Source: Pardosa pseudoannulata (Eukaryota; Arthropoda; Arachnida; Araneae; Lycosidae). Taken from it: a DNA stretch of 64,000 bases. Location: assembly GCA_032207245.1 (NCBI GenBank), contig CM063508.1, positions 120,191,499 through 120,255,498 on the forward strand, read 5' to 3'. Below are positions 38,001-53,000 of the stretch, piece after piece. The first letter of the stretch is position 1; the number at the start of each line of letters is the position of its first letter. The notes beneath the pieces are model-generated. The model was not told the DNA's origin, did not search any database, and was given only the letters and a program-made list of their open reading frames with translations. A program made the translations under genes and the position numbers.

Positions 38001-41000
38001 ATTAAATGATGGTCTTGGAATAAAGGATTCCCACAACCAACATAAAAAGCTGTCATAACTTTAATATAACTAATTGTTAAGTGAAATGAAAAGCATCTGA
38101 ACATAAGTAATATAATTCTATCAACCTTTTCATACAGCTAGTTTAATAGATTTTAACAGCTAAAAATTAAAAAAAATTATATTTGAAACTTATAATGTTA
38201 GAATATAATCAAATTTAACAATATCCTGTAACATTCTTAAGCTAAAATTAGTTAAACAAGCAAGTGAAAGAAAATAGCTAGAGTTTAATGTGATTTCATA
38301 GTTTTTTTTTGTTTTTTTTTAATTTTAAATACACCTTATGATGCTTTAGAAATTTAAATTCAATAGAACAAATTTATATATCCCATTTTCAAATACCCCT
38401 GAACTCTTATAAATCCTTATAAATCCAAATATTTATTCATATAAAAAATGGTAGGTATTATATAAATGCAATATAAAACAGTAATGAATAACATATTTGC
38501 CTTTTATGAACTCTAGTTGAAAATATAACAAATATTATAATTTATAAAAGGTAAAGCATGTGTTAAGTATAAAATGATATACATATTTTTAAATTCTTAC
38601 ATGAAATAAAGAAAATGACAAACAAATTTTGAAATAAATCCGTATATTTTAAACTTAAATTTTGTCATAAAGTTCCAGTATTATAAGATGTCTTTTAAAG
38701 TGCAGTTACAAGCATATAAGAAATCACTTATAAACTCTGAAATGCAGAATTATTATAAGGGCATATAAGCTGTTACTAAAAAGCAAAAAATAAAAAGCTG
38801 TTACTAAAAAGTAACTTTTAAAATCATTTCTTTAGTCACACAAATGAAAATTAGCACACAATTTTATTCACTGTTTCTGAAACTACTAAAACACAGAAGG
38901 AATTGTTTCACATATTCATTCAATTAATTTTTTAAAAATAATATTTTAAACAAGCTATAATTAACTAACAACACTTTATAACAAAAAACAATTTTTACCA
39001 GACTCTTTAAAGCATAATTAGCAATAAATTAAATTAATATAGGAATGCATATAAAGTAATTTAAAATTAATTACAATAGCTACTGCTATACATAACAAAT
39101 TTTTAAAATTTTTTTTCTCCAAGTGTAAAATTAACATGCTCATTTTTTATTATAAAATACAATTCTTACTTTAAACTTTAAAAAATAAATAAAAAAGCAA
39201 TGTAAAGCAGAATGTTGGCTTTTCTATTTACTACAGAAGGTGTCAAAATTATAGCTTATTTACAGCTGCTGAATTAAAATTAATAGAAATTAGAGCACAT
39301 AATTAGAGCTTTAAAAAAAAACTTTAAGCATATTATGCAATAGAAAAACTAATTCTGCATGATATATGACAGTTATATCACAAAACTCTTAAGATACATA
39401 ATTATTAATATACATATAATCTCTAAAAATGCTTTAAAATTTAGGATTATTCTTAAAAAAAATAAAACCAAAATTTAAAATTCAACTAAAAAGAGCAGAT
39501 TTAAAGAGTTAAAAAAAAGTGAAAGTTTTGCAGAAAAATGAACTATATATACAGGCTAAAAACTGAAGCAACTGTACTCAACAGGACAGTAATTTAGCTG
39601 CATTCTTTGTTCCTAGGCCTTTAATCCAGGTTTGGCTGCTTGTAAAGATAATCATAGACATAAAATATTATGCAAATGAACTTAGGAGATTAAAAGAAAT
39701 TAAACAGTTAAAAATATTTACAAGATAAGTTAGAGATTAAGTTTTAAAATAAATTCTAGAGCTCAAGATAAAAAATACACAATGAGGAATTTTCACATTT
39801 TATATATATTTTATGTATATTTATTTGACTTGTCTATGTCTACAAACACAAGAGTTGTGATTAGCATGAATAAAACATTAATTCATGTTAAGTAAAATTG
39901 GATAAATATATAAATGATTTTACATACCTTTGGATTTTAATTTCCCGTATTTCTGCTCCCATAAAATCTGGGTTTTTTCTCCCCAAGAATGAAAACATTG
40001 ACATAATGTCGATTTTGGGGGGTTTTCGACTGTCCTTTGGTAAATCCAGGTAGAAGAGACATTTATAACAAATTAAGGTAATTAAGCTATCGAGATCGAT
40101 AAAATAAACCTTCAGGTTTAAATAAAAATAAATTTTGATAGCCAGAAAATTCCAAGAACTTGCAAAAACAAAATCGGAAAATAGTGTGTGCTTACAAGCA
40201 ATAAGAAAATATTGGATACTGTGAACGATGATGTCACAACCAATCACAGAGCATTTTGATGTCACATGATTTTCGCTTAACTTTAAAATTAATTTTTAAA
40301 ATGATGGATCTAGTTTTTTACATTTTTGAGAGCATTTTTGGAATTTACAAGTCTGGAATTATCAGAAAAATACTAAGTTGTTTGAATCTCCCACATGTGC
40401 AAATTCCTCATTATCAAATAAACAAAATTAAAAGCAAAATAAGTTTTATGCAAAATTGCAGTACAGTAAATTTTTAGTTATACATAATCAGCAAGTGTCT
40501 TTATGTGAGCACAGAACATAAATTCAAAGTTGGCAATAATATATATAATTTTTTTAATACATACAAAATTATACATTTAAATAAAACAAAGAAAAACAAT
40601 GGTACAGAAAATATATATGATTTATATAAAGAATATTGGAAAAAAAAAGTGGAGACAAAATATTGTACTTTCTTTCATACCTGTTTCATTTTTTCAAACA
40701 GGACTCTGATTAAAGATGAACTTGTCCTTACAGTAACTTCTACCTGTTTGCAATTTTAAATAAAAATCTTGCATTAAAACCTTAATGTAAATTTTTAAAA
40801 AGAAATTCTAAGTTTGAATCTTTTGAACTACATTAATGAAGAATTAGGTATACATATGCATACTATCTATATACATACAAAAGCAAGAAATTAGTGACAT
40901 GAAAATTTGGAAAGAGAAAAAAACCCTATTTATTAAGTAAATTGAAAATGTAAATAATCAGAAATATTGCATTTAAAGTAGAATGCAGAATCCATTATTT

Positions 41001-44000
41001 TATATACTAAAATATTTTATACAATTCAGCACTACATTTTAAACAATTTAGGTAAAAATTTTTATAACTACAATAAAAAAAAGTATTTTTACTTTTTTGT
41101 TTCCTTTTCATACCAATATAATAGGTATTTTTATTATTAGCAAAATGACTTATACCAACTTTAATTAAAATAATAACAAGTATCATGGCCTTATCAAATT
41201 ATATTATTTACCTTTCTTTCAGTTTTAAGTTCTATTTAATCTTATCAGCAAATTCATCCTAAAATTATCCTTATTTTGTTATTTTCTAAAAAAAAAGGGG
41301 GGGGCACTTTAAATTCAGTATCAGCTTTACCTCTTTTTCGATATTTTTTGAAAATTTTTATCCAGTAAACTTCATTTTAAATCAATTAAATCTGGATATT
41401 ATACAAAATTTTTGTAATGTAGATTAATATACTATTTATAGGCTTAAAAAACATTTCACTTTCATTAACAAAAGAAATTATCTTTCAATCAAACTAATAA
41501 AAATAAAACTCATTCAGATGCATATTGCTTTATAACTTTGTAAACAGAAAATTATAATTTGAAATATTTTTATAAAAACCTAAAGACATAAAATAAAAAT
41601 TTGTATGCATAATATGCATTGATAGCTGTATATAATTCAGGGCTGTTATTGTTCCTTACCAAATGTGTGTGGGGGGAGGGGATAAAGTAGGCCCCTTCAA
41701 ACCAGATTACCTGATTGAGACCTGATAAATACTTTTAAACGATGTATCAAACTATAAATACTGATTGTCTGCCCAATAAAATGATAAAAACAACATATGC
41801 ATACCTATTTTTAAGAAAATTATTGAATAGATTTCAAAACTTAATTCAAAAATTAAAAAAAAATTAACCTACTTCTTATATTACTAGATGGTTTGGTTTG
41901 GAGTGCTATGGTCTACTTTTTGCAACACTAGGGCTAATGAGACCAGATAAAGCTGATTCCGAACGGCTATGAACATCCATGCCACTGTGGGATTCGAACC
42001 CACTAACTCTGGTACCGAAGGCCAGCACCCTAACCAATCAGCCATCGTTCAGCTACTAGAGAATTACATCTGATACAAACTAGGTGCTAACAACATGTAA
42101 AGAACCAACTGTTTTCTCTTTGGAGAGTAAAAATCAATCAAACCAACTTAGAAATAAAAACAATCAGCAAACAATTCTAAGTAACACAAATTTTTATTAA
42201 AGATACTGATAAATAGTGTAGCTATTCACAAACTAACAGAATAGAAAGAAAAAAAGTTTAAAGGAAGATAAAAGTGCCAGATAAAGCAATAAAAGTCTGC
42301 TACACCAGAGGTTTTCAAACTTTCTTTTACCATGGCACACCTGGCACATGTTTGTGGTACCCTGGGATATCATGGCACTCAGTTTGAGAGCTTCAGAGGT
42401 ATTGGATAACTTGGATCTTGAGAAAAATTCAATGACAATTTTACATATATTTCGACAATGGCATAATGGAAAAAGACGATTCAAAGTATAACTTTTTAAA
42501 TCTTCATGCTTTCCTTAATAATTAAGTTTTTAAATTGATTACTGCCACAGCATTCTTGGGCATACAATTATGGCATCCCAAGGTTATTTAGCATCCAGTC
42601 TGAGAACAACAATGCTATGTCATACTGAAAGTAAAATTAAAAAGAAAATAAATAAACAATAACCTGATAAGCTGCATTTAAAATCTGTTTCAATGCATTA
42701 CTAGCTTGAGTTCCTTCTCTGGCATTTTCTAAACTCACAAGACATCGCTCAAGTGTACCTATAATAAAAACATTTATTAAATAAACACATATAGATTAAA
42801 ATATTATGAGTTAATAAGCAGCATATCACTTACCAACAAAACTCTCTCGCAAATAATCAACAGATCCAATTAGCTTTCCAGCTACAGCACTGTTTAAAGA
42901 ATTTAAAACTAGAGCTTGTATTTCAGATGAGCAAATCTGGAGATCTCGAGATGAAGGTGGTTCTCCTTCTTGTAACTGGACACCTACAGAGGAAGGAAAA
43001 ATTCTCAAATACATAAGTATAATGTAGTATTGTATAATGCAGAAGTTGTCCAAACAAGGATTTTTAAAATTGTATGCTCTAGAACAGAGGTTTCCAACTG
43101 TTTTCAACTAAACCTTTATCTTAGTTAAATTATGAATGTTGTTTCATACTGGTACCCCTGTTCTACTAGCAAAATTTTATGAAAATTGGAAAGTTATATA
43201 AGTATGGTTGAAAATTAGATATAAAAAGTAAACTTAAAGGAAAAAAATTATCTGATGTTATTCTAACTCAGAGATTGGTAAACCTTTGTTAGTTACTAGT
43301 AGCTTGGGGAGAAATTTTTGGTAGATCACAGTATCCAATCAGGTTAACTTACACAGAGTGATTATTTTTCTTATATACAGTATTATTAAAACTGATTTCC
43401 TATTTACTAGAAATGTATTGCCAAGTGGCAAAGGTCAGAATGGTAAGTAATACACTTACTAGAAATGTAAGTTAATAAAGAATAAACAAATGCAAAATTT
43501 GATAAAAATAAATTGTTAATTTATGTCTTAGTTTCTTTTAGTAGCTCACAGCAGGTTTTAAAAACAATGAAGTTGCTCAAAAGCTTTATAAATTTGGCAA
43601 CTACTATTTTAACTGATAATTTTAAAAGAAACAATTATATTGAAGATAGAATTTCAATACACCACTGCATTTTGATTCTCTTATTCCTACCTAATAAAAT
43701 TAAATATAACTGAAAGGAATAGAACATTAATTTTACTATCTTTAGTTTGTAATTTATATCACATGCAAAATCCCAGGCAGCTGTTTTTTTTGTTAATAAA
43801 AAATATACATATTTGAATACACTTAAATAGCCAAGCAGGTGTTAAAAATAAAATAAAATATTTGTATAAAAAATTCATTATTTACCTTGAAATTCATATT
43901 CACTTGCTTTTAACATTAACTCCTCAGTCATACCATTGATTGTTTCTATAATAAGTTGTCTTATCTCTTCCTGTTTACAGTTTGCAATGGACATCAAAGA

Positions 44001-47000
44001 TTCATACAATTCTATTTCTCTTTGTCTAGCATATGCAATCCTTTTGGGGGTGATAAGCATATCCCAAGTCATATCAAATGCACTGAGTATAAACATACGT
44101 AGACAAGAATTGTGAGCTTCATTAAGAATAGTGGCTGCCTGTACTAGTTCTGCTTGTAGAATTTGGCGTATATGAAGCAAAATGCTGAAACATTTTATTT
44201 AGAATATTTTAGATTCAACAGGTCAGATAAATTAAAAATCTCATAATTCAAAAATCAATTGAATTTAAACAATAAATGATCTTAATTTTTATCAATTAAA
44301 TTTGTTACCACATCACTTAAAAATTTCATTCTAAAAACAGAAACTTTTATAATTACAGTTTAAGTTTTAAGAAAATAAAGCTCTTATTTAATACAGAAAA
44401 CAGAATACAAAAAACCTTTTAAGAAGAAATATTTCATAGACATCTTTTATTTAGAATATTTTAGATTTAACAGGTCAGATAAATTAAAAATCTGATAATT
44501 CAAGAATCAATTGAATTTAAACAATAAATAATCTTAAATTTTTTATCAATTAAATTTGTTACCACATCACTTAAAATTTTCATTCTAAAAACAGAAACTT
44601 TTAAAATTACAGTTTAATTTTTATGAAAATAAAATTCTTATTTAATACAGAAAACAGAATACAGAAAACCTTTTAAGAAGAAATATTTCATAGACATTTT
44701 ATTTGGAATATTTTAGATTCAACAGGTCAGATAAATTAAAAATCTCATAATTCAAGAATCAATTGAATTTAAACAATAAATTATCTTATAATTTTTATCA
44801 ATTAAATTTGTTACCATATCTCTTAAAATTTTCATTCTAAAAACAAACTTTCATAATTACGGTTTAATTTTTAAAAAAATAAAGCTCTTATTTAATACAG
44901 TAAACAGAAAACCTTTTAAGAAGAAATATTTCTTAGACATGTGTAGACATAAAACTCTGCAAAATGCTGTCCATTTTTGAGCTTAAAAGAAGAACATGAT
45001 CTCTTTCTTTGTATGCAATAAAATAAGTCTGCTAGCAGAACATATAATAATAAATAATGCTGAGTAATAATAACAAGCTTAATCTTTTGAGGCAAATTTA
45101 AAAGCTTTTAATTTTTATTTCACAATTATCTGCTAATGGCAAAGTTAAACACAGTTCACAACAAACAGTGACATAAAGGAAAATTTCAAACCCATATTAA
45201 TGAAAATACTTCCCTTTAGTCATTTTATCTTTGATTCAGATCAGTGTTTAGTAATAAATTACCTTTAGATACAGGGTTGTAATTTTGACCAGGACACTGG
45301 ATAAAAGTGGTTTTAACCGTCCAAAACTGGTCAGAATTGTTAAAAATAGTTTTAAATGGTCTTAATTTTAATATATAATATATTTTGTAATTAGAAGTGA
45401 CTTTTAATAAGCAATTAAAATAGTAGTGCAGTTAAACAAAATATTACACTAACAAGTTCATGAGATTTAATATGCTTATACAGTATAATAAGAATGTTTA
45501 AATTTTAAAATGCAATTGTAAAAATGTAATCCAGTTGCAGCAAAAAACAAAAAAATTGAGTTAAAGTTAAAAAAATAATGAAAAATAATACGTCTAATGA
45601 ACAGTTGTGCCAGCTCTTCATCTATAGAAAGATTATTTTCAAAGTTTGAAGTAATCCAAAAATAAATAACGAAATTGTTTAAATTTAGAGACAACTATAA
45701 AACTTGTTACTTGTAACTGTTTTTTTTAAATTCAACATAAATTACATTCAAAGCTTGTATAAAAAAACAAGAAAAACATTTTTTTTTTGTATCTTGGTGT
45801 AATGTTTGTTTTTTGCTGGTGTTATTTATATTATGACATTTTTAACAAATGTAACTTGCCTTTATCATACGCTAGTAAACTATGTTTGATTAGTATTAAA
45901 TATATTGAAAAATGAATTTCAGTGGTCAAAACTAGTCAAAATTGATATTGACCAGGACGGTTAAAACCACTGGTTTAAACCCTCATGATTAAAACTGATA
46001 CAACCAGATACCACTGATATTTAACCCATTTAAAAATTTGCATTCACATTTCAGCTGTCAGTTTATGATAATTTTACTTAACACATTTGCTGCCAATAAT
46101 GTACCAGCGCATGATCAACATATTGGAAAATTCACTTATGACAGTGGGTTTGGCAGCAAATGTGTTAAAAAGCTGTAATTAAGTGTAGAATTCAACATTT
46201 TATGAACTAAAATGTAATACAAATATTATTTTTATTAAATGAAAAATAAATAGTCAGCACTAGAAAATACAAAACCCACAACAATGTTAACACAAACTTT
46301 TTTCTTTATCCACAACTTTTAAAAGTTAAAAACTATTTTAGATAACATGTTGAAAAGCTTAAACATATTTTTGAATTAGATCAACATGCAGAAAAAGATA
46401 ATTAATATAATGCCCACTTAGCTTTATTCTAAAATTTTATTAATGCAACTTCAGATGCATTAAAATGAACATAAATTGTTTGAATTACTATTTGAACATG
46501 TTTACATATTCAAATAATTCTACACTATATTATAAGTTTAATATGGAAGTCTTATGTAACAATTCAAGAATTTGGGCTGATACAACAGTTCAATTTGTCT
46601 AGTGAGAGCTCAAATCTAAAATACACATATAAAGAGACAAAATTAACTGCAACTCATTAATCAAACAAATCTCCCTCATAAAAAAGAAAAATGATAAGTG
46701 TGTAATTTCTTTATAATTTTTAATGCTTATTTAAGTACAAATTTAAAACACTTACCTAGAAAAGTTATCAAAATCTTCAATTAATTTACTTTCAACTTCT
46801 ACTGCACCACTGGGCTGACGACAAAGCTTCTTTTTTAAATTTGGTGTTAACACATTTATAAAACCAAGGCTGCATAATTGTTGGCACAATGTTAAAGAAG
46901 TTGAACCAAGGCGAGAATCTACAGATTCTCTCCTTTTTAGAGCTATATTATGATGAATGATAGATGTATCACTATATGAATGAGGTTGGAAAACAGATCT

Positions 47001-50000
47001 CCTACCGCCATGTAAAAAGTTTCTTGCATGCTGTTCAGATTCAGTCAGTTCTGATGAAGGATTAACACATATAAAAAACACAGGCAGTTTAGGAAACTTC
47101 TTCTTTAGCTCTATTAATTCTGTGACTTCCTAAAATATAAAGTAAAATTAATTTCACAGCTATTTTATAAGGTTTACACAGTACTTCTCAAATTGACTAA
47201 AAATGATAAACATAATTTGGACTATAAATTTAAAAATTTGATACATAAACTTTAAAAAAGGGTTATTTTAAAAATGAAATATATGTAGTCAAAGAGAAAC
47301 CAAAATCTTTAATCTGGTCTAATATTTAAAAGTAAAAAATATTATATAATCACATAAGCAAAACAACAATGGAAGCTTTATAATGTGAAGAATAATAAAA
47401 TATGTTGTATCAGCTATTTATATCTATTATTATTATTATTTTCAATTTAAACCTAGAATTTAGGTTATATTATTAATGGTATAATCAGGTTCAAAAATAA
47501 TCGTTTCTCAGCTAATATTAATAACTAAATTCTTCACATCTAATATTTATTTATTTATTTATTTGTGTGTGCATATTTATTTTTAAATATACTGGTACTA
47601 GAGTATATTTAAAAATAAATATACGTGAACAACTTTTCTCCAAAACACAAATGCAATTTTCTAATCATTAAATCTTGAGATTAAATAAATAAAAGAAAGA
47701 AAGATTTACAATAAATATATAAATTTTATTTAAGCAGGAATTTATTTTGATTTAATTTTATATTTTAGCTCTTAAATAGTTTTAGCAAACGTAAGAAAAA
47801 CTGAAAGATTAACTATAGATAATTTAAAGATTTGTGTGTGTTTGTATGATTTTAAGTTTTAGCCTACAATAGACCACAAACATTTAATACAAAAATTGTC
47901 TAACTTCTTGTTATTGAATCATGCTTAACAATGGATATGATTAATAATTTAATCTTTTGACAAACAGAAATGTTATTAATGCGATTTGAACAAACAAAAG
48001 AATTAAATGTTCTTAAGTCCTTCAAAACATTTTAACATCAAAGATTTATGTAAAATTTTATATCAAAAACTCTAAAATGAGGATTACTAATATATTACTT
48101 TAGAAAGATTTTTTTAAAATCTAGATACTACAGTTTGGGTAAATGTTTTATAGCCATTGATTTTAAACAATAAAAAATAATCTACAAAAGTTTATGAAAT
48201 CAAAATTATCAGAAAAATATACTTAAAAGGCTAATGATATTTTAATCTTATAATTTAAAACCCAAATCATCACAGACAGACTTAAAATCTGTAAAGAAAT
48301 TTTTTCCAGCTATGTTGGTATTAATTACTAGCTGCAAGTACCCGGTTTTGAAATAAGGTTTTCTGTAAAAGCATACAAAACTGTTTATTTGTATGTAATA
48401 AAAGGGTACATTTATCTTAAAGCAATGTAATAGACAACATTTTTGGCAGTTCCATTTGGAGGGTGTGCAAAAAGATTTTCCTCTTTGCCCACTCTGGAAT
48501 AGGCCACATATAACTGTGCATGAGAAAAGCATGGTGTCTGCAAGTCTATACCAGCAATCCTCATGTAATTTTGTGTACATGTACCAATTTAGCCGTTATT
48601 TGGTTGTCTGGATCTTGAGTTATAAGGGAACAGACAAACAGACAACAAATGTGTCATATATATAGAGATTATCACACGGATCAGAACAGGTACATGGAGC
48701 ACTACTTTTGGCTGGAGGAGGCCAGAGTGAGGTTGGGATGGAACAAAACCTGTTTAAGAACCTTCCTCAAGTAATTTTGTGTACGTGTACCAAATTTCAG
48801 GTTATTTGGTTATCTGGATCTTGAGTTATAAGGAAACAGACAACAAATGCTTCATATATAGATACTATATGAAAACATACTAAAAATGTAAGAGACATTA
48901 AACTTTAGAAGTTTCTTTATAATTCTTTTAGATGAATAGAATTCACAGTTAAACCTAGACTATGAGATGTTTTTAAAAAAAATAGTATTTGAATAGTTTA
49001 GAATTTTAACTACTGAAAACAATATAAAGTATATTTACCTTTTGTGACAAAGTAGAATTTGCTATAGCATAAATTACAATAGGTAAATAACCCTCTAAAC
49101 ATACTGACATCACTTGTTCAAAATTAGCATTTACATTAGTAGGAGAAAGCATTACTACAACATCATCCCGTAACAGATGATGCCGTAACTTAACATCTAA
49201 AACTGCAGTGTCAAATGCAGGATCTTCAGAATCTTTTCCCTGGAAGAAAAGAGTAATGCAATAAATCATTTTTCAAAAATTCAATATAATTTTAATGTTT
49301 TAAAGAATTACTCGTTTTTATAACAAGCAATTAAATATAACCTCATTTTAACTAAGTGAAGAGGAAGGCTAGTTTTGTAAAGAGATATTTTTATAAATAC
49401 TCTTACATTACCAAAGAGAAATATAGAAAAGCCATCATGATGGCAATAGTGCAATCCAAGGACATAGTGAGACACTTTCAATGAGGGGAGAGTTTTCCCA
49501 TATCAATTCAAAATTAGTAGAGTAATCATATATATGTATATCGTGATTCAGTGTTAAGGCGAATGGAACAGTCTTTCTTGATAATAACAAGTTTATTAAA
49601 TCATCGTTTCATTTAAAGCAAAACTAGTGCCATTTTCATTATTTCGTCGAAGACACGCATAGAGTCTCTGAACTGTGAACACGTATTTGTCCACAGTTCC
49701 ATGTCCAAGCACCAACTGACTGTTATCTGTTTGCAAACTCATCAAAATCTTCTGAAATGCTTTTGCCTGACCGAATTATTCTAAAAGCTTACGCGTGTGT
49801 GGGTCTTTTTCTGTTATTTTATTATTATAAAAGAGTTCCCTTTTTAAAATCATAACTCAATTTCTAACTACCCTTTTTTTAGACCTAACATGAATAAATA
49901 GTTCAGAGGTTACAACTTCTCTACCACACTCTTACATTTCATTACCAACGGAGTAGTGCAATCTAATGATCTTCAGCAAATTTATTATTCTGATATTAAA

Positions 50001-53000
50001 GACTACCAGACAAAACTATGATTGTTGATAAAACATGATAAAATATAATTGTGACTGTAAATTATCCTTAGAAACACTTTGTTAAATTGATAATATAGCA
50101 AAATATGCATTATAACTTTTAAGTTTCAAAATGGAAATGTTCATGTGAAACAAGATTGACTAATTTAGGGAAAGGGTAAGATTATTGTCATAATATTTAA
50201 TGGATACAGTACAAAAAACTTATATTTGTAATTGATAAACTTTATTAGTAACTCATTTGTTAACATACATTTTAATTTTAAGATAGAAAAATTTGCAGTA
50301 TATTTCAAACATCTTTGTAACTTTCAGTGAGATACAACTTTAAACTTGACATTTCAGTCTTAGTACATAAACATTTAAAAAAAATATCCCTATGAGACAA
50401 ATTTCAATAAGCTATTTCACTAATGCTTAATATTAAATTACCAGGAAAAAATGGGTCATGAATGAACAATTTATAAATAATTTTTGCAATTTATATTTCC
50501 TTTGATTAAAGATGCTATTATATTATATTATGCATTTATTATTTTGCAAGAGAAAAAAAAATCCTATTTATAACATTGCTTTTCTCTTTCTCAGTAATGA
50601 AAGATAAAACAAGCTTTTACCACAACAATGCAATAGACATTTAAAGCATCAATAAAAAATAAGTAGACTGATAATTAAAATAGAAAAATAAATACTTTTA
50701 ATTCCAGATCTTCTAAGGGTACAGTATGCCACTGCTGCTCTTGAGAAACAAGATGTTCAAGCAATTCATAGCTATTTGGAAGGGCTAATGTGACCTGTGT
50801 TTGTACTCCATACATAAATCTAACCTTAATGAAAATAATAAAAGACACATTTGTAGAACAATGCACATATTTCAGAAGATACAACTATATAGATGAGTTA
50901 AAATATTTATAATTATAAAAGCAATTTTTTTTTCAGTTTTTATTACAAACAATATTTGTAATTTATAAATCAAAACATTCATAAAGTTTTAAACAAAGAT
51001 ACATAATCTACAAATACTATAAAGACATTAAATATCTTACCTACCTGTAACACTTAAAAAAAAATTATAATTTGCTTTAAAATTAAAAAGGATTAAAGAT
51101 AAAATTCTAATAATTATTTAATGATTGCCAAAGATATTAAAAATGCTATAAAAATGAACTTTAGTTGGCAGTTTTCTAATATTTTTTATAAAGATAAAAT
51201 ATCAAGCAGGTGTTAATATTTAGCTTTTTTTAATTCTAATTTCTTAAATAATACAGAGATTCATTGCAATCACAATACTACATTAGTAGTAAAGGGAATA
51301 TTTTTTACTTAGTACAGAATATGTCCATGTAAACTTGTCTAACCACGTAAACTGTAAAAGTTTATGAAGAAACTGAAACTAAATAGTTTAAAAAATAAAA
51401 GAATATATTTTATATAAAAATAGACAACATTAATAAATGCATAGTGATATATTTAACATATTTATAACCTTTTGAAGTTTACAAATTTTTGTCTATATAT
51501 TTATCTTGTGTAAACAAGAACATTATAGTAATAACCTTAATTAAATATGGTTATTTAAATGGGCAATGCTTTAAGCATATAAAAATTTGAATTACAGTAA
51601 TATTTCATAATATATTTTTTATTAATGATATAATGAAAAAATATGCATAAGAAATCTTATTAAAGATAGATTCTATTTATTTAAAAATTAAACCTAAATA
51701 TTTATAACACTATACTGGAAAAATGAATAGTTTGAAGAATAACACTTCTTTTTGTCATAACTTATAATTACATAATGTTATTTAACACTAAACATACCAT
51801 ATGACGGGTCAAATGTCTCATAAGGTTTATGTAAAAAATGCAATGGGAAATGAATTAAAAATTCTTATACTTTGTGTTTGTGATTGATACATAAAAATTG
51901 ACAATATACAATTTTGTTTAATTATAATAAAGTTTATTTGTCTATTTCCTTCCAATTTTCGTATTTCATACATTTATAATCAGAAAAAATAAAGTACGGT
52001 CATTTGGCCAGCTATGGTAGAAATAGGTATGTATTAAGTGTTGGTATGTTTAGTGTTAAATATATTTAAGTACATTACATTGAAATTTTAAAAATCACAA
52101 ATTAGCATAGATACCAAGAAATTAAGTCAGAGCAAAATGTAAACTTATCATTACCATTCTCCATGATAGTTTTGAATTTTCACTTTCGGCATCTGTAGGT
52201 TCAGTAGGTAATATTTTTTGTCCAAAAAGCTCATTTGCAATTGCTGCTTTGGCCCAACAGTCATTTCCTAATATAGTTATCCCAATTGAACAATAAATAA
52301 CATCATTGACAGCTTGCTCGGTTTCATGCTTCAAATGAATAGTTTGAAATTGCTCTGCTAAGAAACGAGTGATTATTTATTTATGATATGAATATATATT
52401 AAATAATCACATAAAACATTAAACTTTATATACATACATACATACATATTAACAAACTATACATATATACATATACAAAAAATATTCTTTACATTTTGTG
52501 CTATTTAATAACTATTATTAATTGCTGTTAATAAATATAACAACAACTATTACAAGGGAATTCACACTCCCCGCAACAAGATCAGAGCTCTAACAGGGCA
52601 ATATAATCATGATGGTGATATGATGTATAAGAACATATTATGACTGAAATATTTTTCATGATATCAAAAGATAGTTTCATTAGCCCTGAAATTGTTGAAA
52701 GATTGTAGAAAACTAACAACCAAAAAAGATAAAAACACCAAACAGTCAAAATTAGAGGCAATACAAATAATTATAATTCAATTTTAACATTTGTATTTTG
52801 CTTAGGATACTATCATAATGTGATTTTTGGAAAATTTTACTGTTATAACTGCAATATCTAATGATTGTCATACGCATTTTATAGAGGAGACAAAATAAAT
52901 ATATTCTTAAAAATTGAATACAAAGCTTACATAAAGCCTCAAATTGCAGTACCATTCACTGGTAAATATTTTCTATTAAATTTCTCCTTATTTCTGGATT

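Noticed and set aside
40505..40759. 84-codon plus-strand frame over DSTYK exon 9
   Set aside because: Antisense shadow of the real exon.
43085..43130. hAT terminus CAGAGGTTTCCAACTG
   Set aside because: Only one end visible; no partner or target duplication.
47553..47640. Palindrome-like TATTTTTAAATATA...TTTAAAAATAAATATA
   Set aside because: Short AT-only inverted repeat expected by chance in this composition.
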